A DNA stretch of 64,000 nt from JBBRVW01 sp038246545 (GTDB taxonomy: Bacteria; Actinomycetota; Actinomycetes; JACCUZ01): the NCBI GenBank assembly GCA_038246545.1, contig JBBRVW010000012.1, positions 32,782 to 96,781 of the forward strand. Direction: 5' to 3'. Positions 1 through 7,969 of this stretch are shown piece after piece (within the stretch, counting starts at the first letter, position 1; each line of letters opens with the position of its first letter). Both the position numbers and the translations under genes were made by a program. Under the pieces are notes generated by a model. The model ran no database searches, was not told the origin of the DNA, and saw only the letters and a list, made by a program, of their open reading frames with translations.

Positions 1-2
1 TG

Positions 3-137
3 ATTGGTCACCGGTACGACCAGCGACGCTACCCGGAGAGCCCCGACGGCTACTACCTGCACTGCCAGCGGTGCCACCACGAGCGCGACGACATGGGCAC
101 CCAGGTGCGGCTCGGGGTCGGGCGCGGACCGCGCTGA
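3..137 (+). CDS. 3' end of a small zinc-ribbon-like hypothetical protein (5' truncated by window)
   Basis: An open frame runs in from the left edge and ends at the TGA at 135-137, giving 44 C-terminal residues. It contains a CQRCHH motif (Cys-x-x-Cys followed by two His), which could be half of a small metal-binding knuckle, and an Arg-rich tail. The start codon and the rest of the protein lie outside the window. No family was recognised. The frame is believed because its codon bias (G/C in third positions) matches the neighbouring genes and because the next gene converges on it from the opposite strand after a short gap. Confidence 0.5.
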   Translation: MGHRYDQRRYPESPDGYYLHCQRCHHERDDMGTQVRLGVGRGPR

Positions 138-158
138 CGCGCGGGGCACCGACGCCGG

Positions 159-800
159 TCAGACGGACAGCGAGTGCTGCTCCAGCGCCTGCACCGCCTC
201 CGGGTCGCCGGTGAGCACGACCTGCGCGTGCTGCCGTCGGCCGAAGAGGTAGAGCAGCAGCTCCATCGGCTCGCCGGTGACGACGACAGTCGTGTCGCCG
301 CGGCCCTGCGAGCTCGGCTGGGCGCGCGGCTTGTCGGACCGCCGCAGCTCGACCGTGGCGTCGACGCCACGGAGGCTCAGCGGAGCCCGCGCGGTGACCG
401 CCTTCCAGATCGAGTCGTGGACCCGGACGGGGAGCTCGCGCGGGGTCCAGCCGCGCTGCGCACGCCGGACGTCCTCGTGGTGCACGAGGTACTCCGCGGT
501 GTTGAGGAGCGTGTCGACACCGGGCAGGTTGAACGCGGACAACCGGCCGGGACCGGTGCGCACCAGCTCGACGAGGTCGGCGTACGGCCGCTCGGCGTAG
601 GAGTCCTGGACCTGCGCGGTCCAGCCGGACAGCGCCTTCACCGCGACGCCAGGGGTGGCGTCGGGACGGCGTTCCCGGACGACCAGGTGCGCGGCGAGGT
701 CGCGGGTCGTCCAGTCGCCGCACAGCGTGGGCGCGTCGGGCCCGATCTCGTCGAGCAGGTCGGCGAGAGCCAGGCGCTCGGTGCGGGCAAGTGTCGTCAC
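159..800 (-). CDS. TIGR03085-family DinB-like metal-binding protein
   Basis: The product is 213 residues, starting at the GTG at 800-798. The N-terminus (LADLLDEIGPDAPTLCGDW, then TTRDLAAHLVVRERRPD) is the signature of the TIGR03085 branch of the DinB/mycothiol-dependent maleylpyruvate isomerase superfamily; the conserved His in AAHLVVRER and later YLVHHEDVRR are the usual metal-ligand positions. Family members are cytoplasmic and mostly uncharacterised, and some relatives act as mycothiol-dependent transferases. The upstream frame extends to 896 but would run into the divergent ABC gene. A -10 hexamer TACGAT (812-807) ending 7 nt before GTG supports this start and a leaderless mRNA. The specific reaction is unknown. 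Confidence 0.85.
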   Translation of the reverse strand: MTTLARTERLALADLLDEIGPDAPTLCGDWTTRDLAAHLVVRERRPDATPGVAVKALSGWTAQVQDSYAERPYADLVELVRTGPGRLSAFNLPGVDTLLNTAEYLVHHEDVRRAQRGWTPRELPVRVHDSIWKAVTARAPLSLRGVDATVELRRSDKPRAQPSSQGRGDTTVVVTGEPMELLLYLFGRRQHAQVVLTGDPEAVQALEQHSLSV

Positions 801-822
801 CGCATGATCGTAGGGTGGTCCG
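801..822. promoter_or_regulatory. Overlapping divergent leaderless promoters
   Basis: Only 22 bp separate the two divergent starts (GTG at 800 on minus, GTG at 823 on plus). TACGAT on the minus strand (812-807) and TAGGGT on the plus strand (811-816) are both good actinobacterial -10 hexamers. Each ends exactly 7 nt before its start codon, so both transcripts should begin at the first base of the start codon. The hexamers share the bases 811-812, so the two promoters probably cannot be occupied at the same time. This is read from sequence only. Confidence 0.5.
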
Positions 823-2637
823 GTGACCGGCCGGGACGACACCCTCAGGCGCGGGTTCGGCCTGCTGGGCCGCGCTGTGCGCCACGAGCCGCACATCTTC
901 GCGCTGGCTGTCGGTGGCAGCGCCGTCTACGGCGTGATGACCGTGGGCGCCGCCCTGGTGCTCGGACGCGTGACCGACGAGGTGATCGCCCCGGCGTTCC
1001 GCCAGGGCGAGACGACGACCGGGTCGCTCGTGGGTGCGGCGCTGGCGATCATCGCGGTGGCGCTGCTGAAGTCCGCGGGGATCGTCGGCCGGCGGCTGGG
1101 CGCGGGGATCATGCAGTACCGGCTGCAGGCCCGCTACCGGCGCGCCGTGACCAAGCAGTACCTGCACCTCCCGCTGGCGTGGCACCAGAAGCACCCCACG
1201 GGCCAGCTGCTGTCCAACGCGAACGCCGACGTCGAGGCCATGTGGTTCTCGATCGCCCCGATGCCGATGGCTGTCGGCGTGCTGGTCATGCTCGCGGTGG
1301 CCGCCGTCGCCCTCGTGCTGACCGACCCGGTGCTGTCGCTCGTCGGCTTCGCCATCTTCCCGGCGATCTTCATCCTCAACATCCTCTACCAGCGGCGCCT
1401 GTCACCCCTGGCCACCCGCGCGCAGCAGCTGCGCGCCGAGGTCAGCGGGGTCGCGCACGAGTCGTTCGAGGGTGCCCTGGTCGTGAAGACCCTGGGCCGC
1501 GAGCCCGAGGAGACGAGCCGCTTCCGTGCCGCCGCCGAGGAGCTGCGCGACGCCCAGATCCGCGTCGGCCGGGTGCGTGGCCTGTTCGACCCGGCTCTGG
1601 AGGCGTTGCCGCAGATCGGCGTCCTGGCCGTCCTGCTCGTCGGCACCGTCCGCATCCAGCGCGGCGCGATCGACGCCGGCGACCTGGTCCAGGTGGCGTA
1701 CCTGTTCACCCTGCTCGCCTTCCCGGTACGCGCGATCGGCTGGGTGCTCGGCGAGCTGCCCCGGTCGGTCGTCGGCTGGGACCGGGTGCGGCACGTGCTG
1801 GACGCCCGCGGCGGCCTGGCCTACGGCGCGGTCGAGCTGGCCGACGTCGCGGCACCGGCCACGCTCGACGTGCAGTCCGTGCAGTTCGGCTACGCCGACG
1901 CCCCCGTGCTGCACGACGTCACGTTCACCGTCGACGCCGGCCGCACGATCGCGGTCGTCGGCCCCACAGGGTCGGGCAAGTCGACCCTGACGATGCTGCT
2001 CGTCCGCCTGGTCGACCCCGCCAGTGGCGAGGTGGTGCTCGACGGCGTCGACCTCCGTGCCGTCGTGCGCGGCGGGGTCGCGGGAGCCGCGGCGGTGGTA
2101 CCGCAGCAGACGTTCCTCTTCGACGACACCGTCCGCGGCAACGTGACCCTCGGCCTCGACGTGCCGGACACCGTGGTACGCCGCGCGCTCGAGGTCGCGC
2201 AGGCGGACCGGTTCGTCGACGCGCTGCCCGACGGGCTCGACACCCGCATCGGTGAGCGCGGCATGTCGCTCTCCGGCGGTCAGCGGCAGCGGCTGGCCCT
2301 GGCCCGGGCACTGGTGCGCTCGCCACGGCTGCTGGTGATGGACGACGCGACGTCGTCGGTGGACCCCCGGGTCGAGGCCGCGATCCTGGCGGGGCTGCGG
2401 TCGACGGGCGCCGGCGACGAGGTGGCGCCCACCGTCGTGGTCGTGGCCTACCGAAAGGCGACCATCGCGCTCGCCGACGAGGTCGTCTACGTCGAACAGG
2501 GACGTGTGGTCGACCGCGGGCCGCACCCCGAGCTGCTCGGCCGGTGCGCCGGCTACCGGCGGCTCATCACGGCGTACGAGCGCGAGGACGCCGAGCGTGC
2601 CTCCCTCGCCGCCGACGGGACACCGACTTCCGTCTGA
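823..2637 (+). CDS. ABC exporter half-transporter, degenerate-site subunit
   Basis: The 604-residue protein has an N-terminal exporter membrane domain (about residues 20-320, six predicted helices) fused to an ATP-binding domain. Walker A GPTGSGKST is at 380-388, signature LSGGQ at 483-487 and Walker B LLVMDD at 503-508. Two catalytic positions are altered: the Walker B glutamate is Asp (MDDATSSVD) and the switch-loop His is Tyr (VVAYRKATI, where AHRLSTI is usual). This is the pattern of the degenerate subunit of heterodimeric exporters such as TM287/288 or BmrCD. The likely partner is the ABC gene at 5758-7545. Substrate unknown; drugs, lipids or peptides are typical of the family. GTG start, apparently leaderless. 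Confidence 0.9.
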   Translation: MTGRDDTLRRGFGLLGRAVRHEPHIFALAVGGSAVYGVMTVGAALVLGRVTDEVIAPAFRQGETTTGSLVGAALAIIAVALLKSAGIVGRRLGAGIMQYRLQARYRRAVTKQYLHLPLAWHQKHPTGQLLSNANADVEAMWFSIAPMPMAVGVLVMLAVAAVALVLTDPVLSLVGFAIFPAIFILNILYQRRLSPLATRAQQLRAEVSGVAHESFEGALVVKTLGREPEETSRFRAAAEELRDAQIRVGRVRGLFDPALEALPQIGVLAVLLVGTVRIQRGAIDAGDLVQVAYLFTLLAFPVRAIGWVLGELPRSVVGWDRVRHVLDARGGLAYGAVELADVAAPATLDVQSVQFGYADAPVLHDVTFTVDAGRTIAVVGPTGSGKSTLTMLLVRLVDPASGEVVLDGVDLRAVVRGGVAGAAAVVPQQTFLFDDTVRGNVTLGLDVPDTVVRRALEVAQADRFVDALPDGLDTRIGERGMSLSGGQRQRLALARALVRSPRLLVMDDATSSVDPRVEAAILAGLRSTGAGDEVAPTVVVVAYRKATIALADEVVYVEQGRVVDRGPHPELLGRCAGYRRLITAYEREDAERASLAADGTPTSV

Positions 2638-2809
2638 CGCGCCCGCACCACCCGCCCCCGCCCGCCACCCCAGATCGCGCGCGACACGATCTGCCGCGAG
2701 CGGAGCGATGTCGCACCACTCGTCACGTCGGCACCTCGGGTCCCAGCTGGTGCCGGCCTGTGGATCGAGGCTCGGGCGCGGACCGGACGCGTGGATATGC
2801 TCTCGGGCC

Positions 2810-3349
2810 ATGCGGACGGGGACTGCGGCGCGCATGGGGGCGACCCTGCTTGTCGCTGTCGGGGTCCTCACCGCCTGCTCCGGCAGCGAGCCGAAGGCCG
2901 GTCGCGTCACCGTCACCCCGAGCCCGACCTCTGCGTCCGCGACCAGTCCCTCCCCGTCAGCGACGACCCCTGAGCAGCAGATCGAGGCGGCGATGGCCCG
3001 CTACTTCGAGGTGACGAATGAGGCTTTCAAGACTGGAGACGTCGCAGAACTCCGCGCTTTCAGCACCAGTGCCTGTCCCTGTCGGCGAGCGACCAACACC
3101 ATCGCGACGACGATCGCCTCAGGTGGCCACTTCGAGGGCATTCAGTACAACGTGATCTCCATCCGCGTACACAACGTGGCAGCAGAAACGGCCGCTGCTG
3201 AGGTCAAGGCGAGCTTGCCGCCTTACAAGGTCTTCAACGGAGCCGGCGAGGTCACGGAGAACTCCAAGGGTGGACAACTACACACCGACTACTCGCTGGT
3301 GAGGAGTGGCGACAGATGGATCATCGGAAACGCCATCGACCTTCGCTAG
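2810..3349 (+). CDS. Secreted lipoprotein, DUF6318-like
   Basis: The 179-residue product has a lipoprotein signal (hydrophobic stretch, then lipobox VLTAC with the Cys at about residue 25), a low-complexity Ser/Thr/Pro linker, and a globular domain beginning ARYFEVTNEAFKTGDVAEL and containing a CPC motif (SACPCRRAT). The layout and the helix followed by a Cys pair resemble DUF6318 lipoproteins of actinomycetes; function unknown, probably anchored on the outer face of the membrane. A TATGCT hexamer at 2796-2801 lies just upstream of the ATG. Base composition is less GC-extreme than in the neighbours (runs such as gaggctttcaagactgg). Its last 34 bp overlap the next gene, so the two are probably co-transcribed. 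Confidence 0.7.
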   Translation: MRTGTAARMGATLLVAVGVLTACSGSEPKAGRVTVTPSPTSASATSPSPSATTPEQQIEAAMARYFEVTNEAFKTGDVAELRAFSTSACPCRRATNTIATTIASGGHFEGIQYNVISIRVHNVAAETAAAEVKASLPPYKVFNGAGEVTENSKGGQLHTDYSLVRSGDRWIIGNAIDLR

Positions 3350-4218
3350 CCGCCGTCGTTGCTGTCATGACAGCGGTGATCGCACTGCTGGCTTCGGTGC
3401 AAGGATCGGCCATCGCCGACGGGGACGGGTGCTCCTTCTGCGGAACGCAGCAGGGCAGTCCGCCTCCACCGCCGCAGTCCCAGGCTGATCAGGAGCGGGG
3501 GCGGGTGCTGACCAAGGGTGTGCTGTGGCCGCACACGGGCCGGGACAGCAAGCTCGGGCAGGCCACGGCGGCGAGCGCGGGGTGCACCGACTGTGAGTGG
3601 AGCCTGGCGCCGGTCTGCCTGAACAACGGTCCGGGCGACGACGCGCTGTGCCTGAACGCCGTCACGGCGTGTCCGCCGCCGGGGATCTTCTTGCGCATCT
3701 ATCTGCGGCACGGGACCGGTCCGTGGTCGGTCGTCGACTCGATCTGCCTGGGACCGGAGGAGGGGCCGGTGCCCGCGGCGGACGTCGGCGACAAGGTCCG
3801 CGACGTGGTGGCGACCTACCTGCCGGATGCCGCCCCGTCGTTCCAGCCGGCGCAGGGCGGGCTGGTCAACCTGCCGACGCTGTTCGCAGCGGGGGAGCCG
3901 GAGTCGATCACGACCGAGCCGTTCCGGGTGCTCGGTTTCGACATCGTGGTGACGGCGACCGCACAATGGGACTGGACCTTCGATCACGGCGTGCAGCAGG
4001 GCTTCGACCGGCCCGGCGGCGCCTACCCGAACGACGACGTGGCCTACACCTACCCCAGCGCCGGCGACCGTGACGTCAGCCTGATGACCAGCTGGGACGC
4101 GACGTTCACCATCGACGGCGGCGGCCCGTACACCGTGCCGGGACCGGCGATCACGAAGACCGTCGGTCCGATCGCGGTCCCCGTGCGCGAAGCCCACTCC
4201 GGCCTGGTCGGCGGCTAG
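3316..4218 (+). CDS. Secreted protein of unknown function, Cys-rich N-terminal half
   Basis: The 300-residue product has a basic N-terminus, a hydrophobic signal segment (about residues 10-33) ending near GSAIA, and then a Cys-containing region (CSFC, CTDCEW, CLNN, CLNA) likely held by disulfides. The C-terminal part is beta-rich with a WDWTFDHG...YTYPSAGDRDVSL stretch reminiscent of a PKD or Ig-like fold. It starts 34 bp inside the upstream lipoprotein gene in another frame, so translation is likely coupled. It ends 21 bp before the convergent MinD-like gene. No enzymatic motif was seen; an extracellular adhesive or envelope role is only a guess. Confidence 0.7.
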   Translation: MDHRKRHRPSLAAVVAVMTAVIALLASVQGSAIADGDGCSFCGTQQGSPPPPPQSQADQERGRVLTKGVLWPHTGRDSKLGQATAASAGCTDCEWSLAPVCLNNGPGDDALCLNAVTACPPPGIFLRIYLRHGTGPWSVVDSICLGPEEGPVPAADVGDKVRDVVATYLPDAAPSFQPAQGGLVNLPTLFAAGEPESITTEPFRVLGFDIVVTATAQWDWTFDHGVQQGFDRPGGAYPNDDVAYTYPSAGDRDVSLMTSWDATFTIDGGGPYTVPGPAITKTVGPIAVPVREAHSGLVGG

Positions 4219-4239
4219 CGGTGCGCCCACCTGAGTAGG

Positions 4240-5649
4240 TCAGCGGCTGGAGAAGCCCTCGCCGACGGCGGCGGCCAGCTCCTTGTAGGCGTCGAGCGTG
4301 TCGTCGTGCAGCTCGTCGATGTCGAGCACGCCGCCGGCCTCGAGGTGCGGGTCGTACGGGATGGTGACGACGGCGCGGCAGCGGGCCGCGAAGTGGTCCT
4401 CGAGCTGCATGACGTCGACGATGCCACCGCCGGGTCGCACCGACGAGATGACCACGACGGCGCTCTTCGCGATGTCCTGCAGGCCGTGGGCCTCGAGCCA
4501 GTCGAGCGTCGCGCTGGCGCTGCGCGCGCCGTCGAGGCTGGCGGACGACACCACGACGAGCGACGACGCCAGGCCGAGCACGCCACGCATCGCGTCGTGC
4601 AGCAGTCCGGTGCCGCAGTCGGTGAGGATCAGGTTGTAGAACCGCTCCAGCGTGTCGACCGTGTCGCGGTAGTTCTGCTCGCTCAACGCCGAGGACGCGC
4701 CGGGGTCGGCGTCCGAGGCGAGCACCTCGAGCCGGGTCGGCGACTGCGAGGTGAACGCGCGGACGTCGCCGTACCGCGTGACGCGGTCCCGCTGCTCCAG
4801 CAGGTGGCGGATCGTGGCACCGGACTCCCGCGGCACCCGCTCGATGAGCGTGCCGCGATCAGGGTTGGCGTCGACCGCGATGACCCGGTCGCCGCGCAGG
4901 TTGGCGAACATCGCGCCGAGCGCTGCCGTGGTCGTGGTCTTGCCGACCCCACCCTTGAGGCTGATGATCGCGACCCGGTGGCAGCCGACGACGGGCGTGC
5001 GGGCCCGCGTCACGAGGTCGGCGCGACGACGGTCGCTCGGCGACAGGCCGAGGTTGATGCGGCCCGCGGACATGTGCAGCACGGCCTTGCGCCAGCCCGA
5101 CTGCGGGCGTGCCTTGCGGGTGCGGAGCACGGTCGCGGCGGTGAGCGTCTCGGCCTGGTTGCGGCCGGTGACGTGCGGCACCGGCGGGATGGCGAAGACG
5201 GTGGGCTCGACCTGCTCGCGCACGAGCGGCTGCGGCGGGGTAGCGGGCGACGCCTCGGGAGCACCCAGGTGGCGCCCCGGCGCGGGGACCTCCGTCATGT
5301 CCGGCAGCTCGTCGAACATCGGGACGAGCGGCTCGCCGACCGGTGCCGGGCTCACGGGTACACCGCCGGGAGGCTCGACGAGGGCGGTGCGGGCGGCGTC
5401 GTCGGCGGGCGCGGCGGCGACCTCGTCCGGGACCGAGAGGCTGGGCAGCGGACCGGTGAGGTCCACGACGACCGACTCGGTGCCCGGCCCCAGGTCGTAT
5501 GCCGGAATGCTCGACGTGGACGACGGGTCGTCCTCGTCCTCGGTGAGCCACGACGGTTCGGGCGCGTCGTGCCAGCCGTCGAGGTCGGCCTCGAGGCCGG
5601 TGTCGAACAGCCCGCGGCGATGCCCGGAGGACGCTTCCTGACCGCTCAT
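4240..5649 (-). CDS. MinD/ParA-type P-loop ATPase with long acidic/Pro-rich N-terminus
   Basis: The product is 469 residues. Residues 1-160 are acidic and Pro-rich with no fold evident; 180-220 contain a basic GWRKAV...INLGLSP segment. The ATPase domain starts near 225 with the deviant Walker A KGGVGKTT (232-239), the Walker A' VDANPD (259-264) and the switch II-like ILTDCGTG. This architecture matches actinobacterial MinD-like proteins, several of which (EspI-type) sit in type VII secretion loci; no ESX gene is visible here. It probably uses ATP-driven dimerisation at a membrane or cargo surface. A TACCCT hexamer (5663-5658) lies 9 nt before the ATG. It sits between two ABC genes that would normally be neighbours. 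Confidence 0.85.
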   Translation of the reverse strand: MSGQEASSGHRRGLFDTGLEADLDGWHDAPEPSWLTEDEDDPSSTSSIPAYDLGPGTESVVVDLTGPLPSLSVPDEVAAAPADDAARTALVEPPGGVPVSPAPVGEPLVPMFDELPDMTEVPAPGRHLGAPEASPATPPQPLVREQVEPTVFAIPPVPHVTGRNQAETLTAATVLRTRKARPQSGWRKAVLHMSAGRINLGLSPSDRRRADLVTRARTPVVGCHRVAIISLKGGVGKTTTTAALGAMFANLRGDRVIAVDANPDRGTLIERVPRESGATIRHLLEQRDRVTRYGDVRAFTSQSPTRLEVLASDADPGASSALSEQNYRDTVDTLERFYNLILTDCGTGLLHDAMRGVLGLASSLVVVSSASLDGARSASATLDWLEAHGLQDIAKSAVVVISSVRPGGGIVDVMQLEDHFAARCRAVVTIPYDPHLEAGGVLDIDELHDDTLDAYKELAAAVGEGFSSR

Positions 5650-5757
5650 GGGAGACCAGGGTAGTCACCGCACCGTCCAGTTCGTCCCGCTGAGGGTCAA
5701 TATCGGCGTCAAGTACCGCGTGGCGCGGGGTGTCGGAGCGGTGCGGCAGAGTGGCCC

Positions 5758-7545
5758 GTGATGGCGACGATCACCGAGTCCGGTCGCGACCAGCAGTCCG
5801 CCTGGACCACGCTGCGCCGCGGCCTCGCGCTGTCGCCGGAGTTCACCGCCGGCCTCACCGTGACGCTGCTGCTGGCGCTCGGCGCCACGGTGGGCCGGGT
5901 CCTCGTGCCCATCGCCGTGCAGCAGACGATCGACGACGGCCTGCTCGGTTCCGGCGGCCCGGACGTCGCGCGGGTCCGCGAGGCGGTCCTGCTGGCGGGC
6001 GTCGCCGTGCTGGGCACTGCCCTGTGCGCGTACCGGCTCAACGTCCGGCTGTTCCGCACCACGGAGAGCGGTCTGGCCTCGCTGCGGGTGCGGGCCTTCC
6101 GGCACGTGCACGACCTGTCGGTCCTCACCCAGAACGCCGAGCGCCGCGGGTCCCTGGTCTCGCGCGTCACCAGCGACGTCGACACCATCTCGACATTCAT
6201 GCAGTGGGGTGGACTGCTCATGGTCGTGAGCTTCGGGCAGCTGCTCGTGGCCACTGCGCTGATGGCGTTCTACTCGTGGCAGCTCACGGTGCTGGTGTGG
6301 GTGTGCTTCCTGCCGCTCTTCCTGCTGATGCGCACCTTCCAGAAGCGGGTGTCGACGGCGTACGGCGCTGTGCGCGAGCGGGTCGGTGACCTGCTCGGTG
6401 CCGTGTCCGAGTCCGTCGTCGGCGCGTCGACGGTCCGCGCGTACGGCATCGAGGCGCGCACCGGGCAGCGGATCGACGAGGCGATCGAACGGCACCGGTC
6501 AGCGGCGACGCGGGCGCAGGCGCTCGTGGCCCTCACCTTCTCGACGGGCGAGGTCGTGGCCGGCCTGGCCAACGCCGGGGTCGTGGTCGTCGGCGTGCTG
6601 CTCGGGATCGACGGCGACCTCAGCCTGGGCGAGCTGCTGGCCTTCCTCTTCCTCGTCCAGCTGTTCGTCGGCCCGGTGCAGATCGGCACCGAGGTGCTCA
6701 ACGAGGCGCAGAACGCGATCGCCGGCTGGCGCCGAGTCCTCGGCGTCCTCGACACCCCGGCGGACGTGGCCGACCCGGGCGACGGCGGACGCACCCTCCC
6801 GCGGGGCCCGATCGACGTGCGGTTCGAGCACGTCAGCTTCGCCTACCCCGGCGGCCCCACGGTGCTCGCGGACGTCGACCTCGCGCTCGCACCCCGGTCG
6901 CGGATCGCCGTCGTCGGCGAGACCGGGTCGGGAAAGACCACCTTCGCCAAGCTGCTCACCCGGCTGATGGACCCGGTCGAGGGACGGGTGCTCGTCGACG
7001 ACGTCGACCTGCGCGAGCTGTCCTTCGCCTCGCTCCGGTCGCGGATCGTGATGGTGCCCCAGGACGGGTTCCTGTTCGAGGGCAGCATCCTCGACAACGT
7101 CCGCTTCGGCCTGCCGTCCGCCGGTGACGACGACGTCGAGCTGGCGATGACCGAGCTCGGGCTCATGGACTGGCTCGGCGGCCTGCCGCACGGCCTGGTC
7201 ACCGACGTGGGCCAGCGCGGCGAGCAGCTCTCGGCCGGCGAGCGCCAGCTGGTGGCCCTGGCCCGGGCCTACCTGGCCGACCCCGACCTGCTCGTCCTCG
7301 ACGAGGCCACGTCGGCTGTCGACCCGGCGACCGAGGTACGGCTCGCGCGTGCGCTCGAGGGCCTCACCCGTGGCCGGACGGCGTTGACGATCGCTCACCG
7401 GCTCTCGACCGCCGAGGCCGCCGACGACGTGCTGGTGTTCGACGCGGGCCGGGTCGTCGAGCGCGGGCGGCACGCCGACCTGGTCGCCGCCGGCGGTGTC
7501 TACTCCCGCCTGCACGTCTCCTGGGCGGCCCAGCAGCGCACCTGA
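5758..7545 (+). CDS. ABC exporter half-transporter, consensus-ATPase subunit
   Basis: The 595-residue fused membrane/ATPase exporter subunit has Walker A GETGSGKTT (387-395), Walker B LLVLDE (511-516) and switch His 547 (IAHRLST), all intact. Its signature motif is non-standard, LSAGE at 491-495 in place of LSGGQ. In heterodimeric exporters the degenerate site pairs the altered Walker B of one subunit with the altered signature of the other. This protein's defective signature therefore complements the Asp/Tyr substitutions of the 823-2637 product, supporting an obligate heterodimer. GTG 5758 and ATG 5761 are both possible starts. hisI follows after 20 bp. Confidence 0.9.
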   Translation: MMATITESGRDQQSAWTTLRRGLALSPEFTAGLTVTLLLALGATVGRVLVPIAVQQTIDDGLLGSGGPDVARVREAVLLAGVAVLGTALCAYRLNVRLFRTTESGLASLRVRAFRHVHDLSVLTQNAERRGSLVSRVTSDVDTISTFMQWGGLLMVVSFGQLLVATALMAFYSWQLTVLVWVCFLPLFLLMRTFQKRVSTAYGAVRERVGDLLGAVSESVVGASTVRAYGIEARTGQRIDEAIERHRSAATRAQALVALTFSTGEVVAGLANAGVVVVGVLLGIDGDLSLGELLAFLFLVQLFVGPVQIGTEVLNEAQNAIAGWRRVLGVLDTPADVADPGDGGRTLPRGPIDVRFEHVSFAYPGGPTVLADVDLALAPRSRIAVVGETGSGKTTFAKLLTRLMDPVEGRVLVDDVDLRELSFASLRSRIVMVPQDGFLFEGSILDNVRFGLPSAGDDDVELAMTELGLMDWLGGLPHGLVTDVGQRGEQLSAGERQLVALARAYLADPDLLVLDEATSAVDPATEVRLARALEGLTRGRTALTIAHRLSTAEAADDVLVFDAGRVVERGRHADLVAAGGVYSRLHVSWAAQQRT

Positions 7546-7565
7546 CGGGCTGCGACGATGGGCGG

Positions 7566-7916
7566 GTGACCGTCTCCGCACTCGACCCCGCGGTCGCGGG
7601 CAGGCTCCAGCGCGACGCGCAGGGCCTGGTCGCCGCCGTCGTCCAGCAGCACGGCACCGGCGAGGTGCTCATGGTCGGCTGGATGGACGACGAGGCGCTG
7701 CACCGCACCCTCACCACCGGCCGTGCGACCTACTGGAGCCGCAGCCGCGGCGAGTACTGGCGCAAGGGCGACACCTCCGGCCACGAGCAGCACGTCCGCG
7801 AGGTCCGGCTGGACTGCGACGGCGACGCGTTGCTGGTCGTCGTCGACCAGGTCGGCGTCGCCTGTCACACGGGCGACCGGTCCTGCTTCGACGCCGACGT
7901 CCTGCTGCGGTCCTGA
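7566..7916 (+). CDS. hisI: Phosphoribosyl-AMP cyclohydrolase
   Basis: The 116-residue enzyme hydrolyses the adenine ring of phosphoribosyl-AMP in the third step of histidine biosynthesis; it is cytoplasmic and zinc/magnesium dependent. Visible signatures are WSRSRGEYWRKGDTSGH, DCDGDALLVVVDQ (Mg ligands) and ACHTGDRSCF (Zn-ligand Cys). Length and single-domain form fit actinobacterial HisI without a fused HisE. The GTG is preceded by GACGAT (7554-7559), 7 nt away, consistent with a leaderless start. hisF is not immediately upstream, which is unusual compared with many actinomycetes; the ABC gene takes that place. trpE follows 53 bp downstream. Confidence 0.95.
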   Translation: MTVSALDPAVAGRLQRDAQGLVAAVVQQHGTGEVLMVGWMDDEALHRTLTTGRATYWSRSRGEYWRKGDTSGHEQHVREVRLDCDGDALLVVVDQVGVACHTGDRSCFDADVLLRS

Positions 7917-7969
7917 CCAGTCCTGAGCCGGTCCACTCCGGGCGCCGGCCACCCAGCACAATGGCGGCC

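Noticed and set aside
174..2255. Long plus-strand frame overlapping the TIGR03085 and ABC genes
   Set aside because: Composition is Arg/Gly/Ala-rich without motifs, and it crosses the divergent promoters and two solid genes in other frames.
7917..7969. Trp attenuator or T-box before trpE
   Set aside because: The gap is only 53 bp, and neither a Trp-rich leader peptide nor a T-box core is present.
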